64,000 nt of DNA, from contig JACPPF010000087.1 in the NCBI GenBank assembly GCA_016191165.1, forward strand, positions 62,001 to 126,000, written 5' to 3'. Positions 42,493 to 52,926 of this stretch are shown piece by piece. This stretch comes from Planctomycetota bacterium (GTDB lineage Bacteria; Planctomycetota; Planctomycetia; Gemmatales; Gemmataceae). Every line of letters begins with the position of its first letter. Positions within the stretch are counted from its first letter, which is position 1. Below the pieces are notes generated by a model that was not told the DNA's origin, searched no databases, and saw nothing but the letters and a program-made list of their open reading frames with translations. A program made the position numbers and the translations under genes.

Positions 42493-44300
42493 CCCGGCGC
42501 ATTCAAAGCGTTGCTCGTTTCTTCATCCTGGCCCTGAGACATCTTGGGGCCTTTTGTTTTTGCCGGCATTGGCGGCGGTTCTGAACACGTTCGACATACT
42601 TCCTCGACATACTTCTCGATGATTTTGGCAGACCCCTTGTTCCGAAAATCCACCGGCCCTTTGTATCGCATCGACCGTACAATCGTTCGCGATTCCTTTC
42701 GTCGCGACGCTTCGCAGCCGTTGAACGCAAAGTGCGCACGATGATGGACGATGACATAGTCGCGAGTTGTGGCCTGACCGTGGAAATGGACCTGCACGAA
42801 CGCCAACCGTTTGGTACCGTCGGCAATGAAGAGGCAATAGATATTCGACACAAGGCGGCGGATCGCCGCGCGAAGCCGGAGACGCGCGTCATCCTGGTCC
42901 GGAGCCTGGTTCAACAGGTCGATGAGAGAGTGGCACGTTGCCCATGCGGACATGAGCGGGGTTGCCGCCTGTCGCCTTGCTTCGTCGAGTTCTTTCGTGA
43001 TGGCAACCTTCTCTGCCTCCAAGGTCTTCGCTGCGGTCGCGAGCGCATCGATGTCGCCCTTGTCGAGGAGCGCCGCCGATATTTTCGTCAAACGGCCGTC
43101 GATGCCCGCAAGTCGGCCCGTGAGAGCCAGCACGGCGTCGACCGTCTTGGGACCCCTGGGCACGAGGGAGTCCACGTCGATTTCCTTGAGTTGGGAAAGG
43201 ATGGCACGTTCAAACGGGACTGACGGGAAGCTCGTCATCTTCGCACCTTCAATGCCCTGATAGGCGCGATAGGACGCCAGTATTTTTCCGCTGCTCTTCT
43301 TGCCCCTGTCCAGTTGGAAGAATGTTCCTCCGTCCCGCGCGTCACGCAATAGATTGGCAAACAAATTGATCCCGCCTGCGGCCGGCCGTCCCGGTTTATT
43401 GTGCCGATTGGCGAGTGCGGCTCTCGCCGCGTACCACTCTTTCTCTGACACGATCACCGGGTAGTAATCGGGGATGAGTTCCCCGGTAGGGTGACGTTTT
43501 TGCCCGTGTGCGATCGTGTGGGGCTGGTATTCGCCGACAACGGCCCGATTTGAAAGAATCTTGGCGATGTATGATCTGGCCCAGTAATCGGCACGACCGA
43601 TGGCCGGGATCTTTTCGGCGTTGAGTTGTTTGGCAATTCTCCCGAGTCCGTACCCGTTGATCGCCATTTCGTAGATTCGGCGCACAGCGGCCGCCGCTGG
43701 CTCGTTGACAACGAAGGCACCGTCCTTCACGTGAAGCCATCCGGGCGTCCGCTTCGTCAAGACTTCTCCGTCACGCCCCGCCCTCTCCCGCTTGGCAGAC
43801 CAGGCTCGGCCGACCCGCTCCGACTTCATGCGGGACTCGCTATGCCCGCGACTCAATTCCATGATCGCCATCATGAGCGTCATCGGCTCGACGGCTTCGT
43901 CATAGATCGTCTCGACGGGCAGAAGCTGCACGATGCGGATGCCGTTGTCGATCAAGTTGAGGAGCAAGGTGAGTGCCGGCCGGATATGTTCGCGCGTGAG
44001 CCGATCCAGCGATTCGACGATAAGATAGGAGCCGCGGGCGATGCGGCCGGCGTGGACGAGTTCGAGGAACGTTGCCAGGGCATGGCGGTCTGGGTTCTCC
44101 CGGTGCTTGCCGGAAAAGCCGCTGATGCCCTCATCGCGTAGCGTCAACGTAGTGTTGAGCATGACGCCGTTGCGGTCGAGCCATTGATCCCGCAATTCGG
44201 TCTGGCGCCGAACGGAGTCGCCTTTTGATTGCTCGGGTGAGCTGAACCGGAGATACGAATATGCCGTGGCCGGGGTGCTGTTCTTGGTTTTCATCGCCAT
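42489..44300 (-). CDS. large serine recombinase 1
   Basis: 603 residues. The N-terminal resolvase domain has YLRFSSPEQ with the catalytic Ser20, then [11 protein letters not shown], as in large serine integrases. A recombinase domain ([42 protein letters not shown]) follows at about 190-240, with a zinc-ribbon-like region and a long helical C-terminus (about 370-470). The 5' end is about 50 bp from the left edge of the comM fragment, so it is probably the integrase of the element to the left of 44353. Confidence 0.85.
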   Translation of the reverse strand: MAMKTKNSTPATAYSYLRFSSPEQSKGDSVRRQTELRDQWLDRNGVMLNTTLTLRDEGISGFSGKHRENPDRHALATFLELVHAGRIARGSYLIVESLDRLTREHIRPALTLLLNLIDNGIRIVQLLPVETIYDEAVEPMTLMMAIMELSRGHSESRMKSERVGRAWSAKRERAGRDGEVLTKRTPGWLHVKDGAFVVNEPAAAAVRRIYEMAINGYGLGRIAKQLNAEKIPAIGRADYWARSYIAKILSNRAVVGEYQPHTIAHGQKRHPTGELIPDYYPVIVSEKEWYAARAALANRHNKPGRPAAGGINLFANLLRDARDGGTFFQLDRGKKSSGKILASYRAYQGIEGAKMTSFPSVPFERAILSQLKEIDVDSLVPRGPKTVDAVLALTGRLAGIDGRLTKISAALLDKGDIDALATAAKTLEAEKVAITKELDEARRQAATPLMSAWATCHSLIDLLNQAPDQDDARLRLRAAIRRLVSNIYCLFIADGTKRLAFVQVHFHGQATTRDYVIVHHRAHFAFNGCEASRRKESRTIVRSMRYKGPVDFRNKGSAKIIEKYVEEVCRTCSEPPPMPAKTKGPKMSQGQDEETSNALNAPG

Positions 44301-44353
44301 CGCTCCCTGTAATGTGGACCGTGTTGCTCCTCCTCGCGCTACACAATTTTATC

Positions 44354-44776
44354 CACAACATGTTGATGATCGGCACGCCCGGTTCGGGCAAGACGATGCT
44401 GACGCGGCGAATGCCGACGATTCTCCCGCCGTTGACGCCCAGCGAAAGCCTGGAGACGACGCGCATCTACAGTGCGATGGGCCGGCTCGCGCCGGGCGAG
44501 GCGCTGCTGGCGACTCGGCCTTTCCGCTCGCCGCATCATACCATCAGCGACGCCGGCATGGTCGGCGGCGGCACGATCCCGACGCCCGGCGAGATTTCCC
44601 TCGCCCATCATGGCGTCCTGTTCCTGGACGAGCTGCCCGAATTCAATCGCCGCAGTCTCGAAGTGCTTCGGCAACCTCTCGAAGAGGGCAAAGTGACGAT
44701 CTCGCGCGCGCTGAACTCGTCCACCTTCCCGGCGAGCTTCGTGCTGGTGGCCGCGATGAACCCGTGCCCGTGCGGC
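44354..44776 (+). pseudogene. comM/yifB (Mg-chelatase-like AAA+ ATPase), central fragment
   Basis: 141 codons match the ATPase core of ComM/YifB, from [14 protein letters not shown] (Walker A) through [19 protein letters not shown] and [11 protein letters not shown] (Walker B) to [11 protein letters not shown]. Both ends stop abruptly: the left in the GGHN region before Walker A, the right directly after NPCPCG, where family members continue with an aromatic residue. Each broken edge adjoins a serine recombinase gene, so the gene appears cut twice by integration. ComM aids branch migration in transformation and is a known insertion target for genomic islands. Confidence 0.85.
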
Positions 44777-46937
44777 TAACGCTGATTTTCATTTCGTCTG
44801 GAAGTACCCGTTTCGCAGCATCCGTGTCCTTGGGCACGAACCTGTAGCTGACTACCTCCGTCCGACGCTTTTTCTTGGGGCCGGTCAGCTTTACGTCGAA
44901 GACGGGGTAGACCCGTTCCACGAAGCTGGCGAGCAGTAGGCCGATTTGGGTTTTGTCCGCCGCAAGGATCGTTTCTCGAATCGAGTTGAGTTGTTCGAGG
45001 GTTGCCCGTGCCTTTTGTGTAATCGGGACAAGTTGCGGTTCGATCTCGGCTCGGCGTTTGTCTAGTTCCTCAGCCCGCTTGTCGAGGCGTTCTGCCATGC
45101 TCTGGTTCTTTCTTCTTTGAACGACGATCTCTGAGGCAATCCCGTCTAGTTCATCGTTGATGGCAGTGAGTTCGGCCTTCAGAGCGGCGACGGTGGTGGT
45201 GAACTCCTGGTCGTAGAAGTCGAAGGCCCACGAAAAGACCTTGGTAGCGTCCGGCCTTTCGAGGATACCGTCTTTGAATTCGATCTTCTTGACTGTGAAT
45301 TCGGTTTCGACGTGTAGCTTCTGAGCAAGGAAGCCGTAGATGGCGTGCGAGGCGGGGTTCTCCGGGTGGTGGCCTTTGCCGAGTACAGCCCAAATGATGC
45401 TGAGGATGGTCTTGCCGAGTTCGGACTTCTTCAGCCATTCGGCTTCCGTCAAGGAGTTCAAGTCACCCCGGCTAATCGTGTCGATGCGGTCGGCAACTCT
45501 CTTCAACATTTCTTCTATGGCGGCGTCGAGAGTTTCCCACCGTACCGTGTTGGCGTTGCACTTCGCCCGGATGGTCTTGCGGTAAGTCCCGCAAACAAAA
45601 CAGCGGTAACGCTTCGCTTTGCCCTTCGTTTTCTGAAGTGTTTTGGTTCCCGGCATGAATGAACCGAGAACCATCGGGGCGTCACAGTCAGGGCAGAAGA
45701 GTTTGCCGTTCAGCGGGTGGGTTGCCTTGTCACGGGTCCGTCGCTTGCCAAAGCTGTCATTGACCTGGGGGCGGTTGTCGAGTTTCTGCTTCACACTGGC
45801 GAAAAGATCGGGCTTGATGATCGGGGCGAACACGGGGCGTTTCGGGAAGATGTACTGGTCCTCCGTCTTCTTCATGACAAGCGTTTCGTCCTTTTTCCGC
45901 TTCACCGGCATCGGCATCTTATCCAAGGTGATGCGGTATTCACCGACTCCCACCTTCCCCCACGCCGGAAGGCCGACGTAGGCCGAATTTCTCAGGATGG
46001 TTTCGACACCGTGGTAGCCGAACGGCTTGTCATAGTGGCCGAGACGCTGATTCCAAAGGCTTTCGGAGATGGCTCCGAACTCAAGCCCCGAATGATACAT
46101 CTCGAACATCTGGCGAACGGCTTCGAGCCTGTTGACCTCGACGGATGGTTCGTACCTGTATCCCGTGGTCTTCTTGTCACGGGGCGGCATGTTGTTCTGG
46201 ATGACTTCCCGTTCGACTTCGAGCCGGGCGTTGACGATGAATCCGGCATTATCACGGTCTACACAGCTTTTGTCTGTGTAATAGATGACTCGATATTCGT
46301 GAGGCTTCTTGTACCGGGTCCGCACGACACGCCAAAGCGGACGGGTCAGGTCATTCAGCGGGTAAAGTACCAAGTCGATTCCAAACGGATTGTTCCCGGT
46401 CGTCGCCCACCCTGCTTCCGCCATCTGAATCATCTTCTGGATGTTTTTGTCAGCCATACCGGAGACGTAGCGGGTACTCCCTTCAGCGGCAGCGGCGACA
46501 CGCCAAAAATCACCGTCTTCCAGCCCCGTGACGTTGAGTTGATCCACGACGGCGTACAGTCCAACGTCGTACTCTCGGAGTTTGCTGCGGAAGACGAAAA
46601 CTTCGTCCTTGTCACGGATGCCCCAGCGGTCGAAGTTGGAAATCACGATCCAGTCGATGGAACCCGCCTCGACGAGTTGCATCATGTCGTCAAAGCGATA
46701 CCGCTTCCGACCCGTGTTTTGCTTTCTCTTGTCCCAATCCCGAAAGAAGCTGGCAGATTCGTGCCGCCTGATCTTGTCCTCGAAGCGGAGTTCGTCGGGA
46801 ATGTGTAGATCGTGGGAATCAAGCCAACGCTGGACCGGCTCCCAATGGTGTTCCAGGCGTTGCTTGGGCGTGCTAACTCGACCGAAATAGGCGAGGCGGT
46901 CGCCGGACTGTGGACAGTTCTTGATGCGTGTTTCCAT
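44643..46937 (-). CDS. large serine recombinase 2
   Basis: 764 residues from the ATG at 46937 (GGGAG upstream). The resolvase domain shows [10 protein letters not shown] with the catalytic Ser, then [12 protein letters not shown]. The recombinase domain includes [21 protein letters not shown], and a zinc ribbon ([11 protein letters not shown] ... CFVCGTYRK) and coiled coil follow, as in large serine integrases. The last 45 or so residues (after KISVS) are read from the antisense strand of the comM fragment, so the present C-terminus is formed by the integration junction at about 44776. It is probably the integrase of the element to the right. Confidence 0.85.
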   Translation of the reverse strand: METRIKNCPQSGDRLAYFGRVSTPKQRLEHHWEPVQRWLDSHDLHIPDELRFEDKIRRHESASFFRDWDKRKQNTGRKRYRFDDMMQLVEAGSIDWIVISNFDRWGIRDKDEVFVFRSKLREYDVGLYAVVDQLNVTGLEDGDFWRVAAAAEGSTRYVSGMADKNIQKMIQMAEAGWATTGNNPFGIDLVLYPLNDLTRPLWRVVRTRYKKPHEYRVIYYTDKSCVDRDNAGFIVNARLEVEREVIQNNMPPRDKKTTGYRYEPSVEVNRLEAVRQMFEMYHSGLEFGAISESLWNQRLGHYDKPFGYHGVETILRNSAYVGLPAWGKVGVGEYRITLDKMPMPVKRKKDETLVMKKTEDQYIFPKRPVFAPIIKPDLFASVKQKLDNRPQVNDSFGKRRTRDKATHPLNGKLFCPDCDAPMVLGSFMPGTKTLQKTKGKAKRYRCFVCGTYRKTIRAKCNANTVRWETLDAAIEEMLKRVADRIDTISRGDLNSLTEAEWLKKSELGKTILSIIWAVLGKGHHPENPASHAIYGFLAQKLHVETEFTVKKIEFKDGILERPDATKVFSWAFDFYDQEFTTTVAALKAELTAINDELDGIASEIVVQRRKNQSMAERLDKRAEELDKRRAEIEPQLVPITQKARATLEQLNSIRETILAADKTQIGLLLASFVERVYPVFDVKLTGPKKKRRTEVVSYRFVPKDTDAAKRVLPDEMKISVSRTGTGSSRPPARSSPGRWTSSARARSSLCPLREVAEALRDCGD

Positions 46938-47418
46938 ACTCGATCTCCCTGTCACGCACAAATGGCGTGAGTCGTGGATTTCTGGTAATCCTTCGCAGGG
47001 AGTCGTGAAAAGAGTAGATTCGACGGCATGAAGCCTGAAGCCACACGTTCAGACAATCCCCTGCCCGCACCATCGCAGTGCGGTTGATTACGCAGGAAAT
47101 TGCCTGAAGGGGGTCGGGCCGTCGTCCCTAGAGGCAGAACCGGGAAGCTCGCAAAGCGGCCACAAAAAAGAATTTCCCGATCCGTCCCATTCTAGTGCGG
47201 AGACGTGTGCTTGTAAACCTGCGTTGCCATCTTCCTTGTTCCGATTGCGTTCTGAATGCCGCATGGTTGCCCTGCTCGCAGCGGGTTTCTGGTGATACCT
47301 CGTGCCGAGAAAGAGGGTCGAATCTGAGCAGTTTCGTCCCAGGAGTTCAGTGGTACAAAAAAAGGCGGGCAAGGGGTTGTTGACCCCGGCCTGTGACCGG
47401 AGGTTGAAAGATTCTTGC
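46938..47418. other. non-coding stretch at the start of the right element
   Basis: Holds the serine recombinase promoter (minus). The long minus-strand open frame here (47088-47576) has no coding character. No further gene was seen. Confidence 0.45.
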
Positions 47419-47447
47419 TTAACACACCCCTTTCTCCGCACTAGAAT
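47419..47447 (+). promoter_or_regulatory. predicted sigma-70 promoter
   Basis: TTAACA (47419-47424), a 17-bp spacer and TAGAAT (47442-47447). It would drive the ParB-like/methyltransferase operon, leaving a leader of about 250 nt. Confidence 0.4.
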
Positions 47448-47703
47448 GTCCGGTGTTGAGATGAAGAGTGACTCGAAAACCATCCAGAGGGTTGAGTCAC
47501 GCCAACTCTGGCAGGCACGGCCAGCAAGTGGCGACCCTGGGCAGCCGCAAGGCTGATCCATCTCAAAAGGTGCCAATCAGATTACCTGATCGATCCCCTT
47601 CAGGCTGAGCATTTCTGCCAGCCTCGAACCCGGTGCGTACCTCGTGGGGCCAGTGCGTAACTGGTCGGCGTGGAAGGTACGTCCACAACAAAAGGAGAAC
47701 ACA

Positions 47704-49038
47704 ATGTCGCAACTTCCCGATGGTTTCTGGCACGACAACGGCGTGGCAGTCTACGACTATCCGCCCCAGCACCAACCGAAGTACCAGCTTCTCGGCTGGA
47801 TGCCGGTCGAAGAGTTCCGGTCGCTCAAGCTCAGCATCGCCATCAGCGGTAAGATGCTCACGCCCATCGTCGTGGACGAGGATGGCGAGATCATCGACGG
47901 GCATCATCGAGACTTGGCTTTCGTGCAACTCACCAACGAGGGCATCAAGATCGAGAGGCCGGTGCCTCACATTCTCAAGGGCCTGTCAGAAGAAGAAAAG
48001 CGGCACTTCGCTCTCCGGGCAAACATGGTCAGGCGGCAGATCACTCGCCAGAAGCGTCGGGAGATCATCGCCGAAGAACTGCGTCGGTCTCCCGATCTGG
48101 CCAACCAGTGGATCGCCGAAATCTCTGGCTGCGATGGCAAGACGGTCGCCGAGGTCCGCAAGGAGCTAGAGTCACGGTCGGAGATTCCCACCGTGGCCAC
48201 GTTTCGCAGGCGAGATGGCAAGACGTGCCCGGCCAAGGTGATCGTGCCACGGACGGCGAGGCAGGCCGAGGACGTTCGCAAGCACCTGAAGGTGATCGGC
48301 ACGGACGTGAGTACCTGCTCTCCGAAGATGATAAAGTTCCTCGCCGACGAAAAGGCACGAAACGAGGCAGCCGCCAGCCTACCTCCGATTACGCTCAAGG
48401 ACATCGACATTCGCAACTGCTGGTTCCAAGACCTGGACCTCGCACCTGAGTCCGTCCACGCAATCATCACGGACATTCCGTGGGAGCAGGACTTCACCGA
48501 ATCCGGCCAACTCGCCGAACTCGCTGCTATGGCAGATCGTGTTCTAGTTCCTGGCGGTTTCCTGGTCACGTATAGCGGCCAACTCTACCTCGACGTGGTG
48601 ATGGCCGAGTTCTGCAAGAAGCTGAAGTGGGGTTGGCAGCTTTGCTCGTCCTGGGAGGGTGAAGCCTCCATCATCCACCATCGTCAGGTCGTCAACAAGC
48701 ACCTGCCGATTCTGGTCTTCTCGAAAGGCGAGTGGAAGAAACGCCGGAAGTGGGTTGACCGACTTCCGCCGACGACAAAAGACAAGTCGCTCTACCGAGA
48801 TCAGCGACCGCTTCCAGAGGTCGATTATCTCGTTGAGAAGTTCAGTGATCCGGGCGACCTCGTGTGCGACCCGATGCTTGGCAGCGGGTCTACAGCCATA
48901 AGCTGTTTTAGGCTGAATCGGCGGTTTGTTGGTTCAGAGATGAAAGACGACATCTTCAAGCGTGCGATGGCCCGGTTGCACAAAGAAGTCCGTAACGACG
49001 AACCACAATCCGATCATGCTCAACAAAAGGAGATTTGA
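47704..49038 (+). CDS. ParB/Srx-like nuclease domain fused to DNA methyltransferase
   Basis: 444 residues from the ATG at 47704 (AGGAG upstream). Residues 25-110 are ParB/Srx-like, with VVDEDGEIIDGHHRDLAF (56-73) as the core motif. After a helical linker, residues 230-420 form an amino-methyltransferase: DIPW (257-260) as motif IV (N4-cytosine/N6-adenine type) and DPMLGSGSTAISC (389-401) as the SAM-binding motif I, so the order of motifs is the permuted beta class. Such fusions occur on phages and integrative elements and may modify DNA against restriction or control replication. First gene of the right-element operon. Confidence 0.75.
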   Translation: MSQLPDGFWHDNGVAVYDYPPQHQPKYQLLGWMPVEEFRSLKLSIAISGKMLTPIVVDEDGEIIDGHHRDLAFVQLTNEGIKIERPVPHILKGLSEEEKRHFALRANMVRRQITRQKRREIIAEELRRSPDLANQWIAEISGCDGKTVAEVRKELESRSEIPTVATFRRRDGKTCPAKVIVPRTARQAEDVRKHLKVIGTDVSTCSPKMIKFLADEKARNEAAASLPPITLKDIDIRNCWFQDLDLAPESVHAIITDIPWEQDFTESGQLAELAAMADRVLVPGGFLVTYSGQLYLDVVMAEFCKKLKWGWQLCSSWEGEASIIHHRQVVNKHLPILVFSKGEWKKRRKWVDRLPPTTKDKSLYRDQRPLPEVDYLVEKFSDPGDLVCDPMLGSGSTAISCFRLNRRFVGSEMKDDIFKRAMARLHKEVRNDEPQSDHAQQKEI

Positions 49039-49144
49039 AAAATATGGAATTGGTTTACACAGCCTTGACAGGGCCTATAGTGGTTCCCGTTGAGGTTGTT
49101 GAGGTAATCGCACGAGGACCACCAATGACGACGTTCATTTATCA

Positions 49145-49177
49145 GTTCCAGGGTGCAACCACATTGCACCCTGGAAC
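49145..49177. terminator. perfect 14-bp hairpin between genes
   Basis: GTTCCAGGGTGCAA (49145-49158) and TTGCACCCTGGAAC (49164-49177) with a 5-nt loop. There is no T run, so it may be an attenuator, RNA-processing site or protein site rather than a terminator. It lies just upstream of the AAA+ gene. Confidence 0.5.
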
Positions 49178-49194
49178 CAGAAAGAGGGTGATTT

Positions 49195-50157
49195 GTGGTC
49201 AACATGAAGCATCGGTCGTCCTCAGTGCCCATACTCTCTGCTGCGGACCAGTTGGCCTACGCCGAACTGGACCGTCGCCTTGCTGTCGTCCGTGATCGTG
49301 TCCGTGGTGTAGCCAAGGGCCACCACACAGGGTTCTACCTGTTCGGGCGTCCCGGCACGTCGAAGACCTACACGGTACGGAAGACACTGGACGAGTTAGC
49401 GGTCCCATACTGTTACCACGATGGGCACTTGACGCCCATCGGCCTGTTTGACTTGCTCGAAGAACAGCACGACCGAGTGATTGTCCTTGATGACGTGTCG
49501 GCGATCTTCAACCAGCAGATTGCCCTCCAGCTTCTTCTCGCCGCCCTGGGCAACCAGCCCGACGAGTCTGGCACAAGAATCGTCAAATATCGCCGTAGCC
49601 AACGGAACGAGGTCGTCCGCTTCACTGGCGGGGTGATCTGTGTTTCCAACCTGGACCTGCAAGGCGATCCGATAGTCAACGCCGTCAAAAGCCGGGTGCA
49701 TTACCTGGAGTACGACCCGACCGACGAGCAACTCGCCGCCCTGATGAGGATGGTTGCGGTGAAGGGGTGGCCTGCCTCATCGCCTGTCATCAACCCGACC
49801 GAGGGTTTAGAAATTGCAGAATTCCTGATTTCCGAATCCAAGAAACTAGATGTGCGTCTCGACATGAGGCATCTAGTAGACAAGGCGTTCCCCGACTATC
49901 TCCAGCATAGAAACGGCGACGCCGAGACGCACTGGAAAGATTTGATCCGCACCACCCTGGAAGAACACCTTCTCGATCTTCACCACACGCCGGTGAAGCC
50001 TCGGTCACGCCAGGACCAGAAGGCCCTGGAGCAGCAGATCGTGCGTGAGATCGTCGGCATCTACAACACGAAGGACGAACGGCTGACTGCTTGGGATCAA
50101 CGAACAGGCAAATCTAGTCGGGCTTTTTACCGCCGTCTTCAAGAGATCGAGCGGTGA
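49195..50157 (+). CDS. AAA+ ATPase
   Basis: 320 residues from the GTG at 49195 (AGAGGGTG upstream); an ATG at 49204 is possible. Walker A FGRPGTSKT lies at about residues 50-58 (Ser for the usual Gly before Lys) and Walker B VIVLDDVS follows at about 95-102, then a sensor-like GGVICVSN. The C-terminal 120 residues are helical. It resembles small AAA+ helicase loaders or transposition-type ATPases carried by integrative elements. Between the ParB-methyltransferase and the replication protein, a role in replication start is likely. Confidence 0.65.
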   Translation: MVNMKHRSSSVPILSAADQLAYAELDRRLAVVRDRVRGVAKGHHTGFYLFGRPGTSKTYTVRKTLDELAVPYCYHDGHLTPIGLFDLLEEQHDRVIVLDDVSAIFNQQIALQLLLAALGNQPDESGTRIVKYRRSQRNEVVRFTGGVICVSNLDLQGDPIVNAVKSRVHYLEYDPTDEQLAALMRMVAVKGWPASSPVINPTEGLEIAEFLISESKKLDVRLDMRHLVDKAFPDYLQHRNGDAETHWKDLIRTTLEEHLLDLHHTPVKPRSRQDQKALEQQIVREIVGIYNTKDERLTAWDQRTGKSSRAFYRRLQEIER

Positions 50158-50160
50158 CAG

Positions 50161-50215
50161 AGTGACACTTGTCAGAAGTGTCAATGTGTCGCTGCCTTTT
50201 TTCTTTTTTTCTTGT
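50161..50215 (+). terminator. rho-independent terminator-like hairpin
   Basis: TGACACTT (50163-50170) pairs with AAGTGTCA (50176-50183), followed after 13 nt by a T-rich tail. It ends the AAA+ transcript or limits read-through. Confidence 0.45.
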
Positions 50216-50272
50216 CGCATTCATTGCGAGAAATGGAAGTGAGATGCTTACCTACTTCAAAGGAGATCAACC

Positions 50273-50494
50273 ATGACCCAGCTTCTATCAACGAAGGACT
50301 GCATTCGTCTTTTGCAAATCCCAGAACACCGATTGGTCTATGCCTATCGCACTGGCAAGCTGCCGGAACCTAGTTTCATCATCGGCGGCACGAGGGTCTT
50401 CACGAAGGACGACGTGCGACGTGTCGCCGTCTACTTCGGGATCGATCTCCGAAAACTAGACGCACAAGGAGAAACCCAAAATGTACGAAATTGA
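50273..50494 (+). CDS. excisionase/MerR-like HTH protein
   Basis: 73 residues with AAAGGAG before the ATG. LSTKDCIRLLQIPEHRLVYAYRTGKLPEPSFIIGGTRVFTKDDVRRVAVYFGI is the typical winged-helix pattern of excisionases and MerR-type domains (helix, turn, R-x-G-K-L wing, F-x-x-D-D-V). It overlaps the start of the next gene by 14 bp. A role as excisionase (directionality factor) or regulator of this element is likely. Confidence 0.7.
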   Translation: MTQLLSTKDCIRLLQIPEHRLVYAYRTGKLPEPSFIIGGTRVFTKDDVRRVAVYFGIDLRKLDAQGETQNVRN

Positions 50495-50951
50495 AAACCC
50501 GGTTCCGAGCGATGCGGTCGAGGCTGCTCAGTGGTTCATGAGCAACCACCCCGACCACAACCCGTACTGCACGTTGCCGGAAATTGGCAAGGCGTTCGAC
50601 GTAGACGGCATCCAGGTCGCCAAGTGGCTTGGGCTGTTCGGGCTGCGGTACTGGAATGGCTACCCAACTATGACGGCGATCAAACGTGGCTTCGTAAAGC
50701 CGGATGGGAAGAAGTGGTTGTGGAATAAGAACAGAACAACCGCCATCGTCAACGACTGCCTGTGTTCACGGACGCTGCTCGTCAAACTTCGAGGACCGAT
50801 CAAAGCCAAGAAACTTGAGACCGGCGAGTGCGTTGTCGAGATGGCTGACGGGACCGAACTAGCCCGCACAAAGGAAGCAGTGGTCGCCTACGTCATTGCG
50901 GCCTGCTTGAACACGGCGACAAGAGACCCGATGTTCGCCAACCCGCAGTAA
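50481..50951 (+). CDS. hypothetical protein
   Basis: 156 residues. The first 70 residues look like a helix-turn-helix (TLPEIGKAFDVDGIQVAKWLGLFGLRYWNG), followed by KPDGKKWLWNKNRTTAIV and a beta-rich end. The overlap with the excisionase-like gene suggests coupled translation. A DNA-binding role is plausible; no family recognised. A strong terminator follows. Confidence 0.55.
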   Translation: MYEIENPVPSDAVEAAQWFMSNHPDHNPYCTLPEIGKAFDVDGIQVAKWLGLFGLRYWNGYPTMTAIKRGFVKPDGKKWLWNKNRTTAIVNDCLCSRTLLVKLRGPIKAKKLETGECVVEMADGTELARTKEAVVAYVIAACLNTATRDPMFANPQ

Positions 50952-50959
50952 CACCAAGA

Positions 50960-50993
50960 CCCACGGCCCCCGCAGGGGCCGTGGGTCGTTCTT
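50960..50993 (+). terminator. rho-independent terminator
   Basis: CCCACGGCCCC (50960-50970) and GGGGCCGTGGG (50975-50985), an 11-bp perfect stem with loop CGCA, followed by TCGTTCTT. Confidence 0.75.
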
Positions 50994-51018
50994 CATAGGC
51001 ATTTGCACAAGGATACCA

Positions 51019-52926
51019 ATGAGACATGATATGATAGTATCGTCGCCGCCGATTTTGGTGGACACGGCTCGGTACTTTCAAGAATGGTCCACTGCCAAGC
51101 TACACGGCTACCAGACCCGGAACCAGTGGTCGCTTGAAGACCGCAAACCCATCAAGGGCGAGAAGGCATCTGCCTTCTTCATTGACCTCGAACACATCGA
51201 GGAGTTCCATCGGAAGCTGGGCGTCGGCCTCGTTGACGTAATCGACTACAACGGCCACGAGTACCGGGTGACGGCCAGGATTCCGCTCTTCCACCAGAGC
51301 CAGACCCGACCGGCCAAGATTCAGCAGCGGACGAAAGATTACGTTCACTTTTCTCGGCTCTACAACCTGTCGCTCCACAAGTACATCGAAAATCAGGATC
51401 ACTGGAAGCACCATCGCAGCCAGGAGCTTTTCGAGTCAGAACCTTGGAAGCAAAACTTTTTCGGTGTCAGCAAGATCAAAAGGCACATCAACGGTCTGGA
51501 AGTTTTGGGCGGCTTTGCCGGGGATCGGGTGAAGGTCTGCTACCTGGACCTCGATTTACACAAGGGCGAGTCAGCTTCCGTGTTTCTCGATGGTGTGCGG
51601 GTGATCCTGGCGGCGATCCCTGAGTTGCTTCAAGACCTTCACGGTTCACGACTACACTTCCAAATCGCCGACCGGGACGCTGCTGGTATCCACGTCGGGT
51701 TCCTTCTCGATCAGCCAAGCGAGAGCGAGGATATGGCGGCGGCTGTCCGGCTCTGGCTTGGCGAACTAGCTGACCGGCACCACGAACTACATGAAGCATG
51801 GATCACATCCGGCTTCCGACCCTGGATCAAGACGGAAGTCTTCCCGTGCAAGACCAATGGATTCAGGCTTCCTCTCTGTCGAGGCCGGACCATGCTGGTA
51901 GATCGGCCCCTGGTCCTTTTGCCCAACGGCAAGCAAGACCTGTGTGCGTTCATGGCGTTCTTAAACGGCACCACACCCACGATGCCCACCGATAACGTGG
52001 TGAAGTATCTTGCCGAACGTCTGAAAACGCCTGATCCAGCCCCGGCGAAAGTAAATCAACAAGGACCAACCAAGACCGGCCCCAGGCTGGCCACACCCAA
52101 GCCGGACACGCTCTCACAAAAAACTAGGATTATCTGGAAAGGCCGAACCCGCCCGACCCTCGTCCGCTTCTGGCTCGGCCACTACAACCCCAAAGGATCA
52201 CTGAACGAAGTCCTGGCGGTCAACTGCCGTCTAGCTACGCTGTTTCTTCCTGAACAGGAAGAGCGAGCCGCCGAGTGCCTCGACACGTTCGTGAAGGAAC
52301 TACCCGAACACGCCTGGGCCTGTTCGAGTAGACTAGAACGCCAGGATTGGGCGACGATCAGCAATGACTTGCACCGTATCCTGTCCAGAGCGTACAAGGG
52401 CACCCTGAAGCAGAAATACGAACACGAGTCGGCTCAAAAACTAAACCTTGTGGCCTCGCACTGGCGGTCCATTGGCTTCAACCCCTTCGACAAAACGACA
52501 TGGCACCAGACGGAAGAAAAGGTTAAGCTCGTGATCGACTGGACTGAAAAAGATATTGCTGACTTCCAGGTTCTACGTCATCACTTCGGGCGTGCCAGAG
52601 ACATCGCACCGGTGACGCTTGTGAACCGATGCGTTGAGCTAGTCATCAGGAAGGAACAAGAAAACAAGCCAATCGCTCTGAACTACTGGCAAATCTTCTT
52701 TGAGGACCGTTTTGGCCTTGCGTGTAGGGACACTGGCAATAGGAAGCACCAGCGTCTCGTTCAAGAGTTAATAGAACTTGGCATCATGGCAGTTACACAC
52801 AAGCACATCTACACGACTCACAAAGCGACGAAGTATGATGTTGGTCGCCGAGTATATGAGCGAAAAGGTTGGTCGCTGCATCCGCTCACCTTCGAGGAGC
52901 AGCTAGAAAGGGTGTTGGCGGCGTGA
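51019..52926 (+). CDS. archaeo-eukaryotic-primase-like replication protein
   Basis: 635 residues. Residues 170-260 show a primase/PrimPol-like core: CYLDLDLHKG with the D-x-D pair Asp177/Asp179, then RLHFQIADRDAAGIHVGFLL with a candidate catalytic His. The C-terminal 250 residues include winged-helix-like stretches (ALNYWQIFFEDRFGLA..., LVQELIELGIMAVTHKHIYTT), as in replication initiators of integrative plasmids. It could prime or start replication of the excised element. Domain call is from motif order only. AAGGA lies upstream of the start. Confidence 0.55.
   Translation: MRHDMIVSSPPILVDTARYFQEWSTAKLHGYQTRNQWSLEDRKPIKGEKASAFFIDLEHIEEFHRKLGVGLVDVIDYNGHEYRVTARIPLFHQSQTRPAKIQQRTKDYVHFSRLYNLSLHKYIENQDHWKHHRSQELFESEPWKQNFFGVSKIKRHINGLEVLGGFAGDRVKVCYLDLDLHKGESASVFLDGVRVILAAIPELLQDLHGSRLHFQIADRDAAGIHVGFLLDQPSESEDMAAAVRLWLGELADRHHELHEAWITSGFRPWIKTEVFPCKTNGFRLPLCRGRTMLVDRPLVLLPNGKQDLCAFMAFLNGTTPTMPTDNVVKYLAERLKTPDPAPAKVNQQGPTKTGPRLATPKPDTLSQKTRIIWKGRTRPTLVRFWLGHYNPKGSLNEVLAVNCRLATLFLPEQEERAAECLDTFVKELPEHAWACSSRLERQDWATISNDLHRILSRAYKGTLKQKYEHESAQKLNLVASHWRSIGFNPFDKTTWHQTEEKVKLVIDWTEKDIADFQVLRHHFGRARDIAPVTLVNRCVELVIRKEQENKPIALNYWQIFFEDRFGLACRDTGNRKHQRLVQELIELGIMAVTHKHIYTTHKATKYDVGRRVYERKGWSLHPLTFEEQLERVLAA

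Noticed and set aside
47088-47576. 162-codon minus-strand frame upstream of the ParB-methyltransferase gene
   Set aside because: No coding character, and it opposes a likely promoter for the plus-strand operon.
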